The notes under the pieces: generated by a model
What the model saw: only the letters and a program-made list of their open reading frames with translations
Told to the model about the DNA's origin: nothing
Database searches by the model: none
Position numbers and translations under genes: made by a program
Assembly (NCBI GenBank): GCA_021186555.1
Contig: JAJKFL010000012.1
Location: 3,218,719-3,282,718, forward strand
Reading direction: 5' to 3'
DNA length: 64,000 nt
Origin: Reticulitermes speratus
Lineage: Eukaryota; Arthropoda; Insecta; Blattodea; Rhinotermitidae
Shown: positions 36,010-48,084 of the stretch, piece by piece
Layout: the number at the start of each line of letters is the position of its first letter
Position numbering within the stretch: position 1 is the stretch's first letter

Positions 36010-37610
36010 GAACTAGGGCAGAGCATCTAGACGTCAACAAGGTCAGAGCATCTAGACGTCAACAAGGGCAGAGCATCTAGACGTCAACAAGGGCAGAGCA
36101 TCTAGACGTCAACAAGGGCAGAGCACCTAGACGTCAACAAGGGCAGAGCATCTAGACGTCAACAAGGGCAGAGCATCTAGACGTCAACAAGGGCAGAGCA
36201 TCTAGACGTCAACAAGGGCAGAGCATCTAGACGTCAACAAGGGCAGAGCACCTAGACGTCAACAAGGGCAGAGCACTAGACGTCAACAAGGGCAGAGCAT
36301 CTAGACGTCAACAAGGGTCAGAGCAACACCATTAGACGTCAACAAGGGCAGAGCATCTAGACGTCAACAAGGGCAGAGCACCTAGACGTCAACAAGGGCA
36401 GAGCATCTAGACGTCAACAAGGGCAGAGCATCTACACGTCAACAAGGGCAGAGCATCTAGACGTCAACAAGGGCAGAGCACCTAGACGTCAACAAGGGCA
36501 GAGCATCTAGACGTCAACAAGGGCAGAGCATCTAGACGTCAACAAGGGCAGAGCATCTAGACGTCAACAAGGGCAGAGCATCTAGACGTCAACAAGGGCA
36601 GAGCATCTAGACGTCAACAAGGGCAGAGCATCCTAGACGTCAACAAGGGCAGAGCATCTAGACGTCAACAAGGGCAGAGCATCTAGACGTCAACAAGGGC
36701 AGAGCATCTAGACGTCAACAAGGGCACAGCATCCTAGACGTCAACAAGGGCACAGCACCTAGACGTCAACAAGGGCAGAGCACCTAGACGTCAACAAGGG
36801 CAGAGCACCTAGACGTCAACAAGGGCAGAGCACTAGACGTCAACAAGGGCAGAGCATCTAGACGTCAACAAGGGCAGAGCACCTAGACGTCAACAAGGGC
36901 AGAGCACCTAGACGTCAACAAGGGCAGAGCACCTAGACGTCAACAAGGGCAGAGCACTAGACGTCAACAAGGGCAGAGCACCTAGACGTCAACAAGGGCA
37001 GATCATCTAGACGTCAACAAGGGCAGAGCACCTAGACGTCAACAAGGCAGATCACCTAGACGTCAACAAGGGCAGAGTCACCTAGACGTCAACAAGGGCA
37101 GAGCACCTAGACGTCAACAAGGGCAGATCACCTAGACATCAACAAGGGCAGTCATCTAGACGTCAACAAGGGCAGAGCACCTAGACATCAACAAGGGCAG
37201 TGCATCTAGACGTCAACAAGGGCAGATCACCTAGACATCAACAAGGGCAGTGCATCTAGACGTCAACAAGGGCAGATCACTAGACATCAACAAGGGCAGG
37301 CATCTAGACGTCAACAAGGGCAGAGCATCTAGACGTCAACAAGGGCAGAGCATCTAGACGTCAACAAGGGCAGAGCATCTAGACGTCAACAAGGGCAGAT
37401 CACCTAGACATCAACAAGGGCAGAGCACCTAGACGTCAACAAGGGCAGAGAATCTAGACGTCAACAAGGGCAGATCACCTAGACATCAACAAGGGCAGAT
37501 CACCTAGACATCAACAAGGCAGATCACCTGACTCACAAGGCAGATCACCTAGACATCAACAAGGGCAGAGCACCTAGACATCAACAAGGGCAGAGAATCT
37601 AGACGTCTCT
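36010..37610. repeat. 25-bp tandem repeat, about 63 copies
   Basis: The unit is GGGCAGAGCATCTAGACGTC plus AACAA. It is very uniform from 36010 to about 37000. Beyond that a variant with CACCTAGACATC alternates with the main form, and small deletions appear. Nearly every unit holds GACGTC, and most hold TCTAGA. There are no unique spacers, so it is a minisatellite and not a CRISPR array. Confidence 0.97.
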
Positions 37611-37680
37611 GATGACGGCGTGTTACACTAAACACGACCTACTGTGGATACTGTACATCGTATTGGGCTTCTTCAAACAC

Positions 37681-37717
37681 AGCGTTTCGGGGACTGGATC
37701 TGCTTCCTTCATCAGGT
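37681..37717 (-). ncRNA. Hammerhead-like hairpin, type C
   Basis: The minus strand reads ACCTGATGAAGG, then about 15 bases, then CCCCGAAACGCTGTG. Core CUGAUGA and GAAA are present, but stem II has only about two to four pairs. Same family as 38149-38190 (+) and 43147-43186 (-). Confidence 0.25.
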
Positions 37718-37775
37718 ATACAGATCGCTATTCAGTTGTCTCAAACTCTGGACACCAAAATAAGCTTTAACAAGA

Positions 37776-37806
<31 letters not shown>

Positions 37807-38926
37807 ATAAAAGTGTATATATACATAGGTATATAAATAAGTAAATAAGTCATATCGTTACTTCAAATAACAGAATAGAACAACGCCACCACCTGATAAT
37901 TACTGCTAACTTTAACGTCACACACGCCTACTTCTCTGACGGCTTCTCCCCTGCAGATGAATGCATTACGGTCCCTCGAAACTTCAGAAACTATTTGCCC
38001 AACGACACGGCGTCACATGCCACAAGACTCAAATATTCGGTGTATAAAAGCCTACACTTTGGTTAAGAACTTATTCGGTGTTTACTTAAAGAAACTATCT
38101 ACTTTAAGGGGTCCAATAGCTCTTTCCAACAGTCTAGGAAACTTTATACCTGATGAAGGGATCAAATCCGGTTTCCGAAACTTTGTGTTTGAAAAAAAAA
38201 ACAAGACGGTGGGCAGTGTCCAAAATAATGGCCCATTTCACAAGAACGCACAGCTTAGAGCTCAAATGGACAAGTGTTTCATCGACATATTTCTCTTATA
38301 CTCAATTCTGTTATCGATACTATTTTCCCCTCAGGTCGAAAAAAAAAGCGTCGTTAAACAAATGAAATCAGAATCTCGCAGCTGTACCCCAATTAGGGGC
38401 GTATCAATATCGAGACACCCCTAACTGTATGTAACCAGGTTAGATTAGGGATGCCATGTAATAATGGAGCACAGCAAATATCAGTGCTGACAGATACAAG
38501 GATTCCATTGTTAGACAGTAGCAGTGGGGCCGTGTGCAAACAAACATGGCTTCAGAATTAAGCTGCTCCTTAATAAAGCTACCCTCTTTTGTTGCCAAAC
38601 TCTCTCACGGCGTCGCCATACCTGCCTAGTGCGGCAGTGTCCACACGCGCGCCCTATGGCTTCAGTACCTGCGCCAAAAACGAAATGCAGTCCGTTCGTA
38701 AAATTGGCTGCAGGCCGCGTGTGCAGAACTGAAGGCCACCGTTCCTCAAAGCCACTTAGATGCTTGGCCTGTCACCATAAGGGAAGAAAACAGGCTGAGG
38801 GTGTTCGATCACAGGATGCCAAGGAAGGTTATCTGATTTTTTCACGTTGTATTCACCGTGCATCTTGATAACAAATTAAGTTTAAGAACCAACATATGAA
38901 CTGTATTCTTACAAGTAAGTCAATTA
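37718..38926. other. Repeat-derived stretch with a (TA)n and one motif copy
   Basis: (TA)n lies at about 37783-37806. A type C motif (ACCTGATGAAGGGATC ... TTTCCGAAAC) lies at 38149-38190 on the + strand, inside an open frame running 37957-38424 that has no recognised domain. 38700-38870 shows nothing assignable. Confidence 0.4.
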
Positions 38927-38968
38927 CCCCTACATATGTTTCGGCTTCAAGAAGTCATCCTCAGGGGG
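38852..38968 (-). ncRNA. Hammerhead-like hairpin plus downstream MHGE module
   Basis: On the minus strand CCCCCUGAGGAUGACUUC starts at 38968, followed by a UU loop and GAAGCC, then GAAACAUAUGUAGGGG to 38927. This fits CUGANGA, stem II, GAAAC, a two-pair stem III (AC/GU) closing a short loop, the cleavage-site A, and a CCCC/GGGG stem I. One U is unpaired between A9 and stem II, unlike the textbook core. ATGCACGGTGAA begins 64 nt farther on, at 38863. Confidence 0.4.
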
Positions 38969-39160
38969 TCAAAGTTCTACATATGCTTGACATCCATTAG
39001 TTAAATTTTAAACGCCTCGTACATCAACATAATACAAAATCTTAATTCCCAATGCATTATGGTATCACCATTTCAGCTGTCGAATTATGTAAAATCCAGG
39101 CAATGTTTTACTAGTCTTTCATGTTATATGTATAAAAGGTTAAAAGTTTCCTTCAAATTA

Positions 39161-39251
39161 CATATACAGGGTATACACAAAAGAATGGTGCGGTTTCAAT
39201 AGTGAATGCTATTGAAACCGCACCATTCTTTTTTGTATGCCCTGTATATTG
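39161..39251. mobile_element. Near-perfect 42-bp hairpin (solo terminal inverted repeats)
   Basis: Arms 39161-39202 and 39209-39251 pair over 42 bases with about three mismatches or indels around a 6-base loop. The inner 24 bp, AAAAGAATGGTGCGGTTTCA plus ATAG, are perfectly complementary. The outer ends read TATACAGGG-TATAC, like terminal repeats of IS630/Tc1-type elements. It may be the remains of a transposon that lost its interior. Confidence 0.85.
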
Positions 39252-39489
39252 GTTTAAAATTAATGACAGTCCTGTTTTTGTATACGGGTTATCCAATGTA
39301 GGTTGAGTGTACCCTGTATTATGTTGCTGTGTGTCCAGTGTGTGATCTGTACTGGCTGTACTGTACTTGACTTACTTGTAAGAATGCAGTGCATATGTTG
39401 GTTTGTTACACTTTTAAGAAGCTATCTGAGTTTAAGACTACATAACGAGGAACGTAATGATCTGTACTCATCACCAAATATTATTCGGG

Positions 39490-39832
39490 TGATCATTCGA
39501 GAAGAATGAGGTGGGCGGGGCATGTAGCACGTATGGGTGAGGGGAGAGGTGCATACAGGGTTTTGGTGGGGAGACCTGAGGGAAGGAGACCACTTGGAAG
39601 ACCCAGGCGTAGATGGGAGGATAATATTAAAATGGATCTTCAAGAAGTGGGATGGGGGGGGGGCATGGACTGGATTGATATGGCTCAGGATAGGGACAGG
39701 TGGCGGGCTGTTGTGAGTGCGGTAATGAACCTTCGGGTTCCATAAAACGCGGGGAATTTCTTGACTAGCTGACGACCTGTTAGCTTCTCAAGAAGGACTG
39801 TGCTCCATGGAGTTAGTTAGTTAGTTAGTACG
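39490..39832 (+). mobile_element. Best copy of non-LTR family R 3' end
   Basis: The frame 39506-39745 encodes [20 protein letters not shown], then [18 protein letters not shown] and [14 protein letters not shown] before the stop. Such peptides form the extreme C-terminus of many arthropod non-LTR retrotransposon products. A roughly 85-bp 3' UTR and a (TTAG)n tail end at 39828. It is 5'-truncated, which is typical of target-primed insertion. It serves as the reference for the other fragments in this window. Confidence 0.8.
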
Positions 39833-39884
39833 TTACAGCGGAATGGATATGATTGTACAGTGAGCAGCTTCATGGTTCGAACAG

Positions 39885-40262
39885 TTGAACAAACATCATT
39901 CGGGTGATCAAATCAAAATGAATGAGATGGGTGGGACTGTAGCAGGTACGGGGGAAAATGGAAATATATACTGGGGTTTGGTTGGAAAACCTGAAGGAAC
40001 GAGTCCATTTGGAAGATCTAATGGCAGATGGGAACATATCAAAATCGATCTTTAAAAATAGGCTAGAAGAAAGTGGATTGGATTCATCTGGCTGAGGGTA
40101 AGGGCAAGTGGCTAGCTCTTGTGAACACGGTAATGAACCTCTCCTTTCAATAAGATGTGAGGAATATTTTGACTAGCTGAGAAACTATTGCTTACAAAGA
40201 AGGTCGTCTCTGCTCCATACAGTTACTTGTTAGTTAGTTAGTTCCAGTCAGTCAGTCAGTCA
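39885..40262 (+). mobile_element. Second, diverged family R 3' end in tandem
   Basis: It repeats the layout of the preceding element (CATTCGGGTGATCA, 'aatgagatgggtgg', 'ggtaatgaacct', 'tgactagctga', TTAG tail at 40228-40242), but with many indels. A (GTCA)n microsatellite follows the tail. The two copies, 50 bp apart, may be separate insertions or an old tandem duplication. Confidence 0.75.
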
Positions 40263-40373
40263 GTCAGCCAGCTACCTAGCTAAGTTTCGTTACTAATTTC
40301 CTCCACCCACCCACCGAAGAAATTCGTCTTCTCAACGTACTGCTGAACTGCATGGAATTTAATGTTTTAACTG

Positions 40374-41858
40374 TACAGCGCAACCGGACTTACTTCTACC
40401 AAACAAACTAGCAGATACAGCGAACCGGACTTACTTCTACCAAAGAAACTAGCAGATACAGCGCACCGGACTTACTTCTACCAAAGAAACTAGCAGATAC
40501 AGCGCACCGGACTTACTTCTACCAAAGAAACTAGCAGATACAGCGCACCGGACTTACTTCTACCAAAGAAACTAGCAGATACAGCGAACCGGACTTACTT
40601 CTACCAAAGAAACTAGCAGATACAGCGCACCGGACTTACTTCTACCAAAGAAACTAGCAGATACAGCGCACCGGACTTACTTCTACCAAAGAAACTAGCA
40701 GATACAGCGCACCGGACTTACTTCTACCAAAGAAACTAGCAGATACAGCGCACCGGACTTACTTCTACCAAAGAAACTAGCAGATACAGCGCACCGGACT
40801 TACTTCTACCAAAGAAACTAGCAGATACAGCGAACCGGACTTACTTCTACCAAAGAAACTAGCAGATACAGCGCACCGGACTTACTTCTACCAAAGAAAC
40901 TAGCAGATAAGCGACCGGACTTACTTCTACCAAAGAAACTAGCAGATACAGCGACTGGACTTACTTCTACCAAAGAAACTAGCAGATACAGCGAACTGGA
41001 CTTACTTCTACCAAAGAAACTAGCAGATACAGCGCACCGGACTTACTTCTACCAAAGAAACTAGCAGATACAGCGCACCGGACTTACTTCTACCAAAGAA
41101 ACTAGCAGATACAGCGAACCGGACTTACTTCTACCAAAGAAACTAGCAGATACAGCGCACCGGACTTACTTCTACCAAAGAAACTAGCAGATACAGCGCA
41201 CCGGACTTACTTCTACCAAAGAAACTAGCAGATACAGCGCACCGGACTTACTTCTACCAAAGAAACTAGCAGATACAGCGAACCGGACTTACTTCTACCA
41301 AAGAAACTAGCAGATACAGCGCAACCGGACTTACTTCTACCAAAGAAACTAGCAGATACAGCGAACCGGACTTACTTCTACCAAAGAAACTAGCAGATAC
41401 AGCGAACTGGACTTACTTCTACCAAAAAACTAGCAGATACAGCGAACGGACTTACTTCTACCAAAGAAACTAGCAGATACAGCGAACTGGACTTACTTCT
41501 ACCAAAGAAACTAGCAGATACAGCGAACGGACTTACTTCTACCAAAGAAACTAGCAGATACAGCGAACCGGACTTACTTCTACCAAAGAAACTAGCAGAT
41601 ACAGCGAACCTGGACTTACTTCTACCAAAGAAACTAGCAGATACAGCGAACCGGACTTACTTCTACCAAAGAAACTAGCAGATACAGCGACCGGACTTAC
41701 TTCTACCAAAGAAACTAGCAGATACAGCGACCGGACTTACTTCTACCAAAGAAACTAGCAGATACAGCGAACCGGACTTACTTCTACCAAAGAAACTAGC
41801 AGATACAGCGCACCGGACTTACTTCTACCAAAGAAACTAGCAGATAAGCGCACCGGAA
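40374..41858. repeat. 41-bp tandem repeat, about 36 copies
   Basis: The unit begins CAGCGCACCGGACTTACTTC and ends ACTAGCAGATA. Copies are almost identical, varying mainly in the CGCACCGG / CGAACCGG / CGACCGG segment. No frame is open across it because 41 is not a multiple of three and stops occur in each frame. Confidence 0.97.
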
Positions 41859-42059
41859 TTCAACACAAGAACAAACAGTGATGCACAAATTTTAAAGTGT
41901 GAACTGGATTTAAATTTAAACAACGGGGTAATTATGGTATGGGGAATATCTTGACCACTTGGTTAATTAACAGCCAACTGACAGTCAAATTTCGTGCCAC
42001 GAAGTTTGTTGCCTGCGCGGCGCAGCGCTGTCTTCCCCTGCTATGACGGTACTTAATCA

Positions 42060-42372
42060 AGCAGTCAAGATAGCAGGTAAAGGTGAATATGTCCCCTGCG
42101 TACGCCATGAGAGCACGTGGTGAAGTCGAGGTACAGCTCCACCCATTTTAAACCTCGGAAATGCATGGAGATGAGTGGTCAACTTCACGCCCCGGCCACT
42201 TTACCCCCGAAGAAGAGCCTCCGATATCCATTCAACAATAGACTTGGTGTGCCCCAGGGCTGGCCTGGAAGTTTAGGACATAAAATCTGCTGTCCCTACT
42301 GGAAACTGAACATCAGGTCCTCGCTGGTCCATCCTGTAGCCTAGTCACTATACTGACTGAGCTACACCGACT
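42060..42372 (-). mobile_element. SINE-2, full-length minus-strand copy
   Basis: Reading the minus strand, the head GTAGCTCAGTCAGTATAGTG (box A) starts near 42356, followed by the usual body (GGCCAGCCCTGGGGCACAC) and CGGGGGTAAAGTGGCCGGGG. The 3' part has 'tgaccactcatctccatgc' and 'ggtggagctgtacctcg'. Box B is decayed. Confidence 0.8.
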
Positions 42373-43720
42373 CAATCAGACTCCTTTCATAGCCAGATAT
42401 TCATTACCGTGTGCACAACAGACATAATTGAAACATGCTCTGAACCTCCTCAGCCAGGTTCAAATCCTCGTATCCTATTTGTCTCAAATCCGTTTTAGTA
42501 ATATACTTCATCAAAATAATTCACGTTGACTTTAAATCTTCTTATGCCACATCCGAAATAAGATACCAAAAAAAAATTTGCGTCCCTTAACCCAGTCCCT
42601 CTATTTAAATCAAATATTTACTTCCGACCCACAAAACTCGCAGTAAATTTTGTTCAAGAACAAGTTAGACAAAGAATCCCAAGCCCCTGTTATAGCTTCA
42701 GGGCGACACCGATACAAGGAAAGGCAGGGGGCAGGCCACGACAGTGGAGTAGAGTTGTCATTGCAAAACAAACAGGCCGCTAATCCGATCATAAATAACG
42801 AGACAAACGACAATCGCGCGGTTGCTCAAGGCGACGGATTAGGACGAGGCAGCGAACCGTACGATTGTTGGTGTAACCACAATGACAGGCGCGATGGAAG
42901 AACGACCCATGTCGAGCAGGCTGTAGAATTCAGACTAGCGGTCATCGCAATGTACAAAGAACTGGGAACATACATATCAGTTGCTTGGGCATTTAGCCCT
43001 CGTCCTCCCATCCAAGTCTTCTGCACGAGATGTCAAAACCAAAATTCTGCAAGCCAGTTCTAAACAATTCTGGTGGAGGCATATTTCACGTCCGTTGGAG
43101 TACTTGGTTTCTGGGCCTTGTCCGTCATCTGGTATTCCGAAAACAACACAAAGTTTCGGAACCCGTTTCTGTTTCCTTCCTCAGGTGAAAGGATGGGGAG
43201 GCACCTAAGGGGGTGGGTCCGACACAGCTGTTCTGAACTACTGAAGAAGCAGCAAGGTAAATTATTTACAAACACAAAAACCAACTACATACTCAACCAC
43301 GACGCACACACTACACGTTCAGTGTACTCAAGAACGAAAACCCACGTTGTAAGTACTACAATACCAGGCTCCTCTGGTGAACATGCGCTCATAAACATCC
43401 GCATACTGTCCTCACATTCAACATGACGCCCAGCAATCTACGTAGCAACTCAAGAATTCAAAAAGGACGAACAATGTCAACACAGACATAAGTGAAAACA
43501 GGTGACCATATATAAAAATATCTACGTTTCCACAGCAACCAATATACACTACAAACAATAGTGTGTGACACAATAATATAGTGCGTAATCTATAGGGAGT
43601 GTTTTAAAAAAACATATCGGCTTGCGAAGTGATAACGTAAGATTGGTGAGATAAGACGTTGACCATATACCTCTACAGAGGATTAACATACGTACGTGTT
43701 TTGAGAACAGACAGTTGTGA
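42373..43720. other. Mixed repeat fragments, no gene assigned
   Basis: A family R fragment is suggested at 42395-42470. An open frame of about 137 codons (42650-43063, +) lacks recognised motifs. A type C hairpin (minus, 43147-43186; CACCTGAGGAAGG ... GTTCCGAAAC) is present. Confidence 0.35.
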
Positions 43721-43858
43721 CCCCCTGAGGATGGCTCATTGAGCCGAAACATGTCGGGGCTTTTTATCAAACAGTTTTAGAATATTTTAGTGTTTTATAA
43801 CAAGTGCATTTAGTTGGTGAAAAACACTGTCTATACTCGAAAAATGCACGGTGAAAAT
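43721..43858 (+). ncRNA. Best hammerhead-like hairpin plus MHGE module
   Basis: 43721-43760 reads CCCCCUGAGGA, U, GGCUC-AUU-GAGCC, GAAACAUGUC, GGGGC. The core matches CUGANGA/GAAA. Stem II has five perfect pairs, stem III would be AC/GU around an AU loop, C is at the cleavage site, and CCCC/GGGG forms stem I. The unpaired U before stem II is non-canonical. 84 nt downstream (43844) is ATGCACGGTGAAAATAG, shared with three other loci. This fits a minimal type I hammerhead like those reported in Penelope-like elements, but activity is unproven. Confidence 0.42.
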
Positions 43859-44192
43859 AGAATAAACAGAAACCAACATTTTCTCCTATTACTTTCAACT
43901 AACAAACAAAGTAATCAAGGTTAAACCTGCAGATTTGGTCCATAAATTCCCTGTCTTTACGGAGCCCGAAACTTCACTGCCGTGACCAAATAAGCCAGCC
44001 ATTATATCCTGTCCTAAGCCAGTTCAATCCACTCTACACGCTCACTTCTATTCCTCAAACTCCACTTTAATATTATCTCACCAACCTACGAAGTGATTTC
44101 TCTTTTTAAGGTGTTCCAACTGAAATTCTGGATGCTTTCATTTCCCTTTTGCTTCCTGTATGAACAGTTCATTGCACTCTTCTTGATTTAAT

Positions 44193-44462
44193 TTTTTTTT
44201 CCCCAATGGCTCGACAGCCCCTTGGGGGCCTAGGCCGCCTCATTGTTCGAGGCTTCACGATCACACACTTTTCAGACACATCACACTCGGTAGGACTCCT
44301 CTGGACGAGTGATCAGCCCGTCGCAGAGACCTCTACCTGACAACACACAACACTCACAAGAGACAGACATCGATGCCCTAGGCGGGATTCGAACCCACAA
44401 TCCCAGCAAGCGAACGGCCGCAGACCCACACCTTAGACCGCGCGACCACTGGGATCGGATAA
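44193..44462 (-). mobile_element. SINE-1, minus-strand copy with target duplication
   Basis: The complement reads GATCCCAGTGGTCGCGCGGT ... GGGTTCGAATCCCG ... GGCCCCCAAGGGGCTGTCGA and ends in a poly-A tract (T run at 44193-44200 on the + strand). The target TGATTTAAT occurs on both sides (44184-44192 and 44463-44471). Confidence 0.9.
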
Positions 44463-45880
44463 TGATTTAATAACCCCTAATTATACATAGTGAAGAGTAC
44501 CACAAAATCAACTTTCAAGTTCAACTATAAACCTCCTCGTCTTTTCTACCCCCCGGTTCCTCCTTCCACTGGGTCACATATTCTCCTCGGCATTTTATTT
44601 CACATTTTCCTGAATATGTCTGTTGCTTTTGACTTCAGCAGTTCATTCCTGCCAAATATCCTACTAAATACTTGAAGTCTCAACAGTTGGCGACACTGAC
44701 AAACAATTATTTGAATTAGCGCAGTCATTGAGTTCTTGTGTTGTTCACAATATTATTGATATCAGAGGGCAATACATCGCGACCTCTCGAAATGACTGGT
44801 ACAAACTCATTTCACAGTGTGTTAATGTAAGCATCAGACAAAGCTTCCATTTTGTTCAGAGTTAATTGGCGAGCCAGCTGCGCAATAATGGCGCGCGATG
44901 CTCAGCTGTTCGATTGTTTCGTGGTCTCTCTACTCACCGCAGTGATGCTGCATAAAAATCAAACAATACTTTGTATAAATACAAACTTCTCCATTCGAAA
45001 TCGAAAATAATTGAAAGATGACAAAGGAATTGCTAACACAATAGTTGCTTGACATCTGCCATTACTGCCGGCCGCGTTGCTAAATTAGTCCATTACAATT
45101 TTAAGCGCAACTTCCGTTTGAAGCGAATGGGTTCGAAAAAGTTAAGTCATTTAGAGACGATTATTATCAGCTGGGCTTTTATATTCTGGTATATTTTAAT
45201 GGCGGTTAATAATTAATTCAGGAAATATTAAATAAAATAGTGTTTTGGCCTCTTTCATTACTGAATGCTACAAGAAACAAGCCCGAAGGAAAACTCCTAG
45301 TTTTCACTTAACAGACACTCCACAATGAACTACAATTCCACGTCTGATCAACAACCGGGCAAAGCAGTATCTCTTAACGCTTCGAAGAGCGGTGAAAAAT
45401 ACACGTACCAGCAGCTTTAACATCACAGAGACTCGAATTTTGCTGGCATATGAATCCCCCACGAATTTCTAAATTTTTGACGTGAATACGTCTTTAAATT
45501 TGCTTCCGTAGTGGGAGCCAATTCAGAAAACTGATGATAACAAAATTGGGGGATACAGTTTGGCATTGCAGCTACATATCTATCGTCTACATCCAAAATG
45601 TAATTACACCACTCGATAGTTAAAGGATCAAAGAATTCATAACGTTGAGTGGGGACTGTGACGCCTCGCGCGCGGCGGAGGGGAGGCGCCGCCATTTTCA
45701 GGTCGTTTCGTCGCGTCACATACTTTCGGTTTAGTATACATTTTGACTCGGAGAAGCTACGACGCTCGTTTCAGTTTCAATTTACAGCTCTCCTCAATAT
45801 TTATCTATTGCGTACACAAAACATGAGTGTGGAATAATTATGGTGAATGTATATGGTGTTAAAGTTAAAAATTTAAAAAA
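44463..45880. other. No gene assigned; CpG-rich patch at 45655-45715
   Basis: Around 45655-45715 is a GC- and CpG-rich stretch with GCCGCCATTTTC (a YY1-like site), flanked by open frames on both strands (98 codons minus at 45423-45719). It could be a promoter, possibly of the Helitron-like fragment just downstream. No protein family is recognised on either strand. Confidence 0.3.
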
Positions 45881-46393
45881 ATGAATACAATGTCGGCCTA
45901 TACTCGTCAAAAAGCCAATTCGAAATATATAAATCGTATACGGTTGGAAAAGGCTTCTCAACAGCTATCCAGTGATACCCATAAAACACTATATCATACA
46001 GTGAGGCGGTGCCGGGAACGTAAAACAATGAGGGCGTCCGAGCGGATCAACGACTGCGCAGGTACATCTGACGCTGGGGCGGCCGGGCCTATGCAAGTCG
46101 ATGATGTAATCGCTTGTGTATCAACGCCGGGCTGTATAGACATCGGTTGTGTGCGATCGCCGATTATGACGACACATTCGGCAGCAGCTAGTGCACGTTT
46201 CACTACAACGTTTGTCAACAATCCATTCGGACATAAGTGTAACGTGTGTGACCGTCTATGGTTTCTGCGCTCCTTGAAGCCACCAAAGGGAAAACACTTA
46301 ACGCTGCTTAGTAATCTCGATGTATCCTGCATGCCATTTGTATCGTACTTTTCGTATCACAGACCTATCATTAATAACATTATAACACACTAA
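45881..46393 (+). pseudogene. Helitron-type N-terminal protein fragment
   Basis: A 170-codon frame from ATG 45881 encodes a basic N-terminus (RQKANSKYINRIRLEK) and, near residues 111-125, NPFGHKCNVCDRLWF. A C-x2-C pair within F-x-VCDRLWF is typical of the region before the Rep domain in Helitron replicase/helicase proteins. The frame ends soon after, with no Rep or helicase domain following, so this is a 5' fragment only. The family assignment rests on one motif remembered from Helitron proteins. Confidence 0.5.
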
Positions 46394-48084
46394 TGATTTG
46401 TTTACTTCAATTGTTTCCTGAACCCGACTAAAGGAACATGTTGCCATCATCATAAAACATGCAGATACGAAGGACTTCTTACTGTTAAGCAATGATTATG
46501 ACATACATATAATACGCTTAAACAAAATATTACCCGTTAACGTACACGTATTCACGTTAAACACACGGCCGTGTCCCCGACACAGCCACACCCCATTTTT
46601 TCGGACGAAATTCGGTTAGGTTACACGGAGACAAAGCAGGATTTCCATAAAAAAAACTCAACCAAGGAGTCTAAGAAACTAGCGAGGTATTGATATAGTT
46701 TCTATAGTTCGACTTTATTATTAATTATTTATTAAAGGTCTATTGAAAGCGAGCCCAAGACACGTGCTCTAAATTCTGGCTACAATGGAAGACAAACAGC
46801 GTGAAGAAACCGGAAGTTCGGCGGCTCATTCTAACGGGCACGAGTTTCATTTGAAAACAATTGAAGACTCGAGTGTGGATAAGTCACGTATTGCTTTTCT
46901 ATTAGCGCGATCCGCAGTTCCGATTGCATAATGACACGAACATATGGACCCCTTTAATCTTAACAAGGCCTCCCGGTAATTAGCCTCGCTTTGTCAGCGC
47001 TCTGAAACAGATCCAACAGACAGCGTCTTGTCAAACCGCCCTCAACAGATGTTGCCAACATTTGAATAATAAAACACTAAATTTTATCAGCCGATTACAT
47101 GTCACGTAAAACCCTCTCAATTGAATTCCTTTCGTTTTTCATTTTGTCTGAACAACAAAGAATGTTGATTACAACGTGTAACGTCCTAATTTCGCTCCGC
47201 TCCCAACTTTCAATAAGCCCGGCTCCCCCCCCCCCCCCTTTGACTACCCCGCACGGTAGCAACACTTTCAATATAAAATGTACGAGCTTCAATTTTCACG
47301 GCCATCCAGTGAATTTCAGTCACCGTATTATTTACGTACTTCCAACGGCAGTCGTAGTCCCCTTCTGGTCATTAATCTCACAACCCGTGGGCCGCAGGTC
47401 AAGGATGAAACTTGTGTTTTACAAAACCTTTCTTAAACCTTTCCCTTTTACAAATCACGTATCTCAATCCGCAACGATTCATCTGGCGTTGAGGGTTACA
47501 AATTTGATATAATATAAGAACATTATTACAAAGCAGCAATAGACAATAATATTTTCCAAAAACGTAGTTAGGCATGTGAACATTTTTAAGACTCAGCTTA
47601 AATATAATGGTTAAGACAAAATCTACTAACGCACGTCAGAAACTTAACGTCGAAACGAAAAATTGAGAGAGAACTACAGATATAAGACCTGAAGACAGCC
47701 CAAAAATTGTACACCCACATGGCGAACAGTAAGAGCGAAAGACTGGAGCAGCTGGAATGTCGGGTACAACGATCGAATTCCTTAATCCGTGACAAAGATA
47801 AGAATAAGGTATAATGTTTGTCCTTTCATCCCGATACACTTCTTCTCTGATTACATTCTAACAATAGGAACCTTTTAAAGTAGTTTTGTTATTTCGGAGA
47901 CGCGAACATTTAAACCTTCACGTGCCGAAATTTCGCTGTTAGAAATCACCCCACACCGGTCCAGCTCCCGTCCGTGACATCGACTTTAGCGTGACTAGTG
48001 ACCAGTGTCACCGGTCAAAACTGACGACGTAAATCGGCGGGCCTGAACGCGATGACACGTCGTGTCGAGCAGAAGTATCTCTTT
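46394..48084. other. No firm gene; one small frame
   Basis: A 48-codon frame at 46785-46931 (+) starts in a good context (ACAATGG) with a soluble, charged sequence (MEDKQREETGSSAAHSNGHE). It could be a short exon or chance. There is a poly-C run at about 47226-47237. Nothing else is recognised. Confidence 0.3.

Noticed and set aside
36010-37610. CRISPR-like regular array
   Set aside because: Units are contiguous 25-bp copies with no unique spacers, in a eukaryotic context with SINEs and splice signals; it is a minisatellite.
42650-43063. 137-codon frame as a gene
   Set aside because: No recognised motif, no ATG start in good context, and it runs into a repeat motif at its 3' side.
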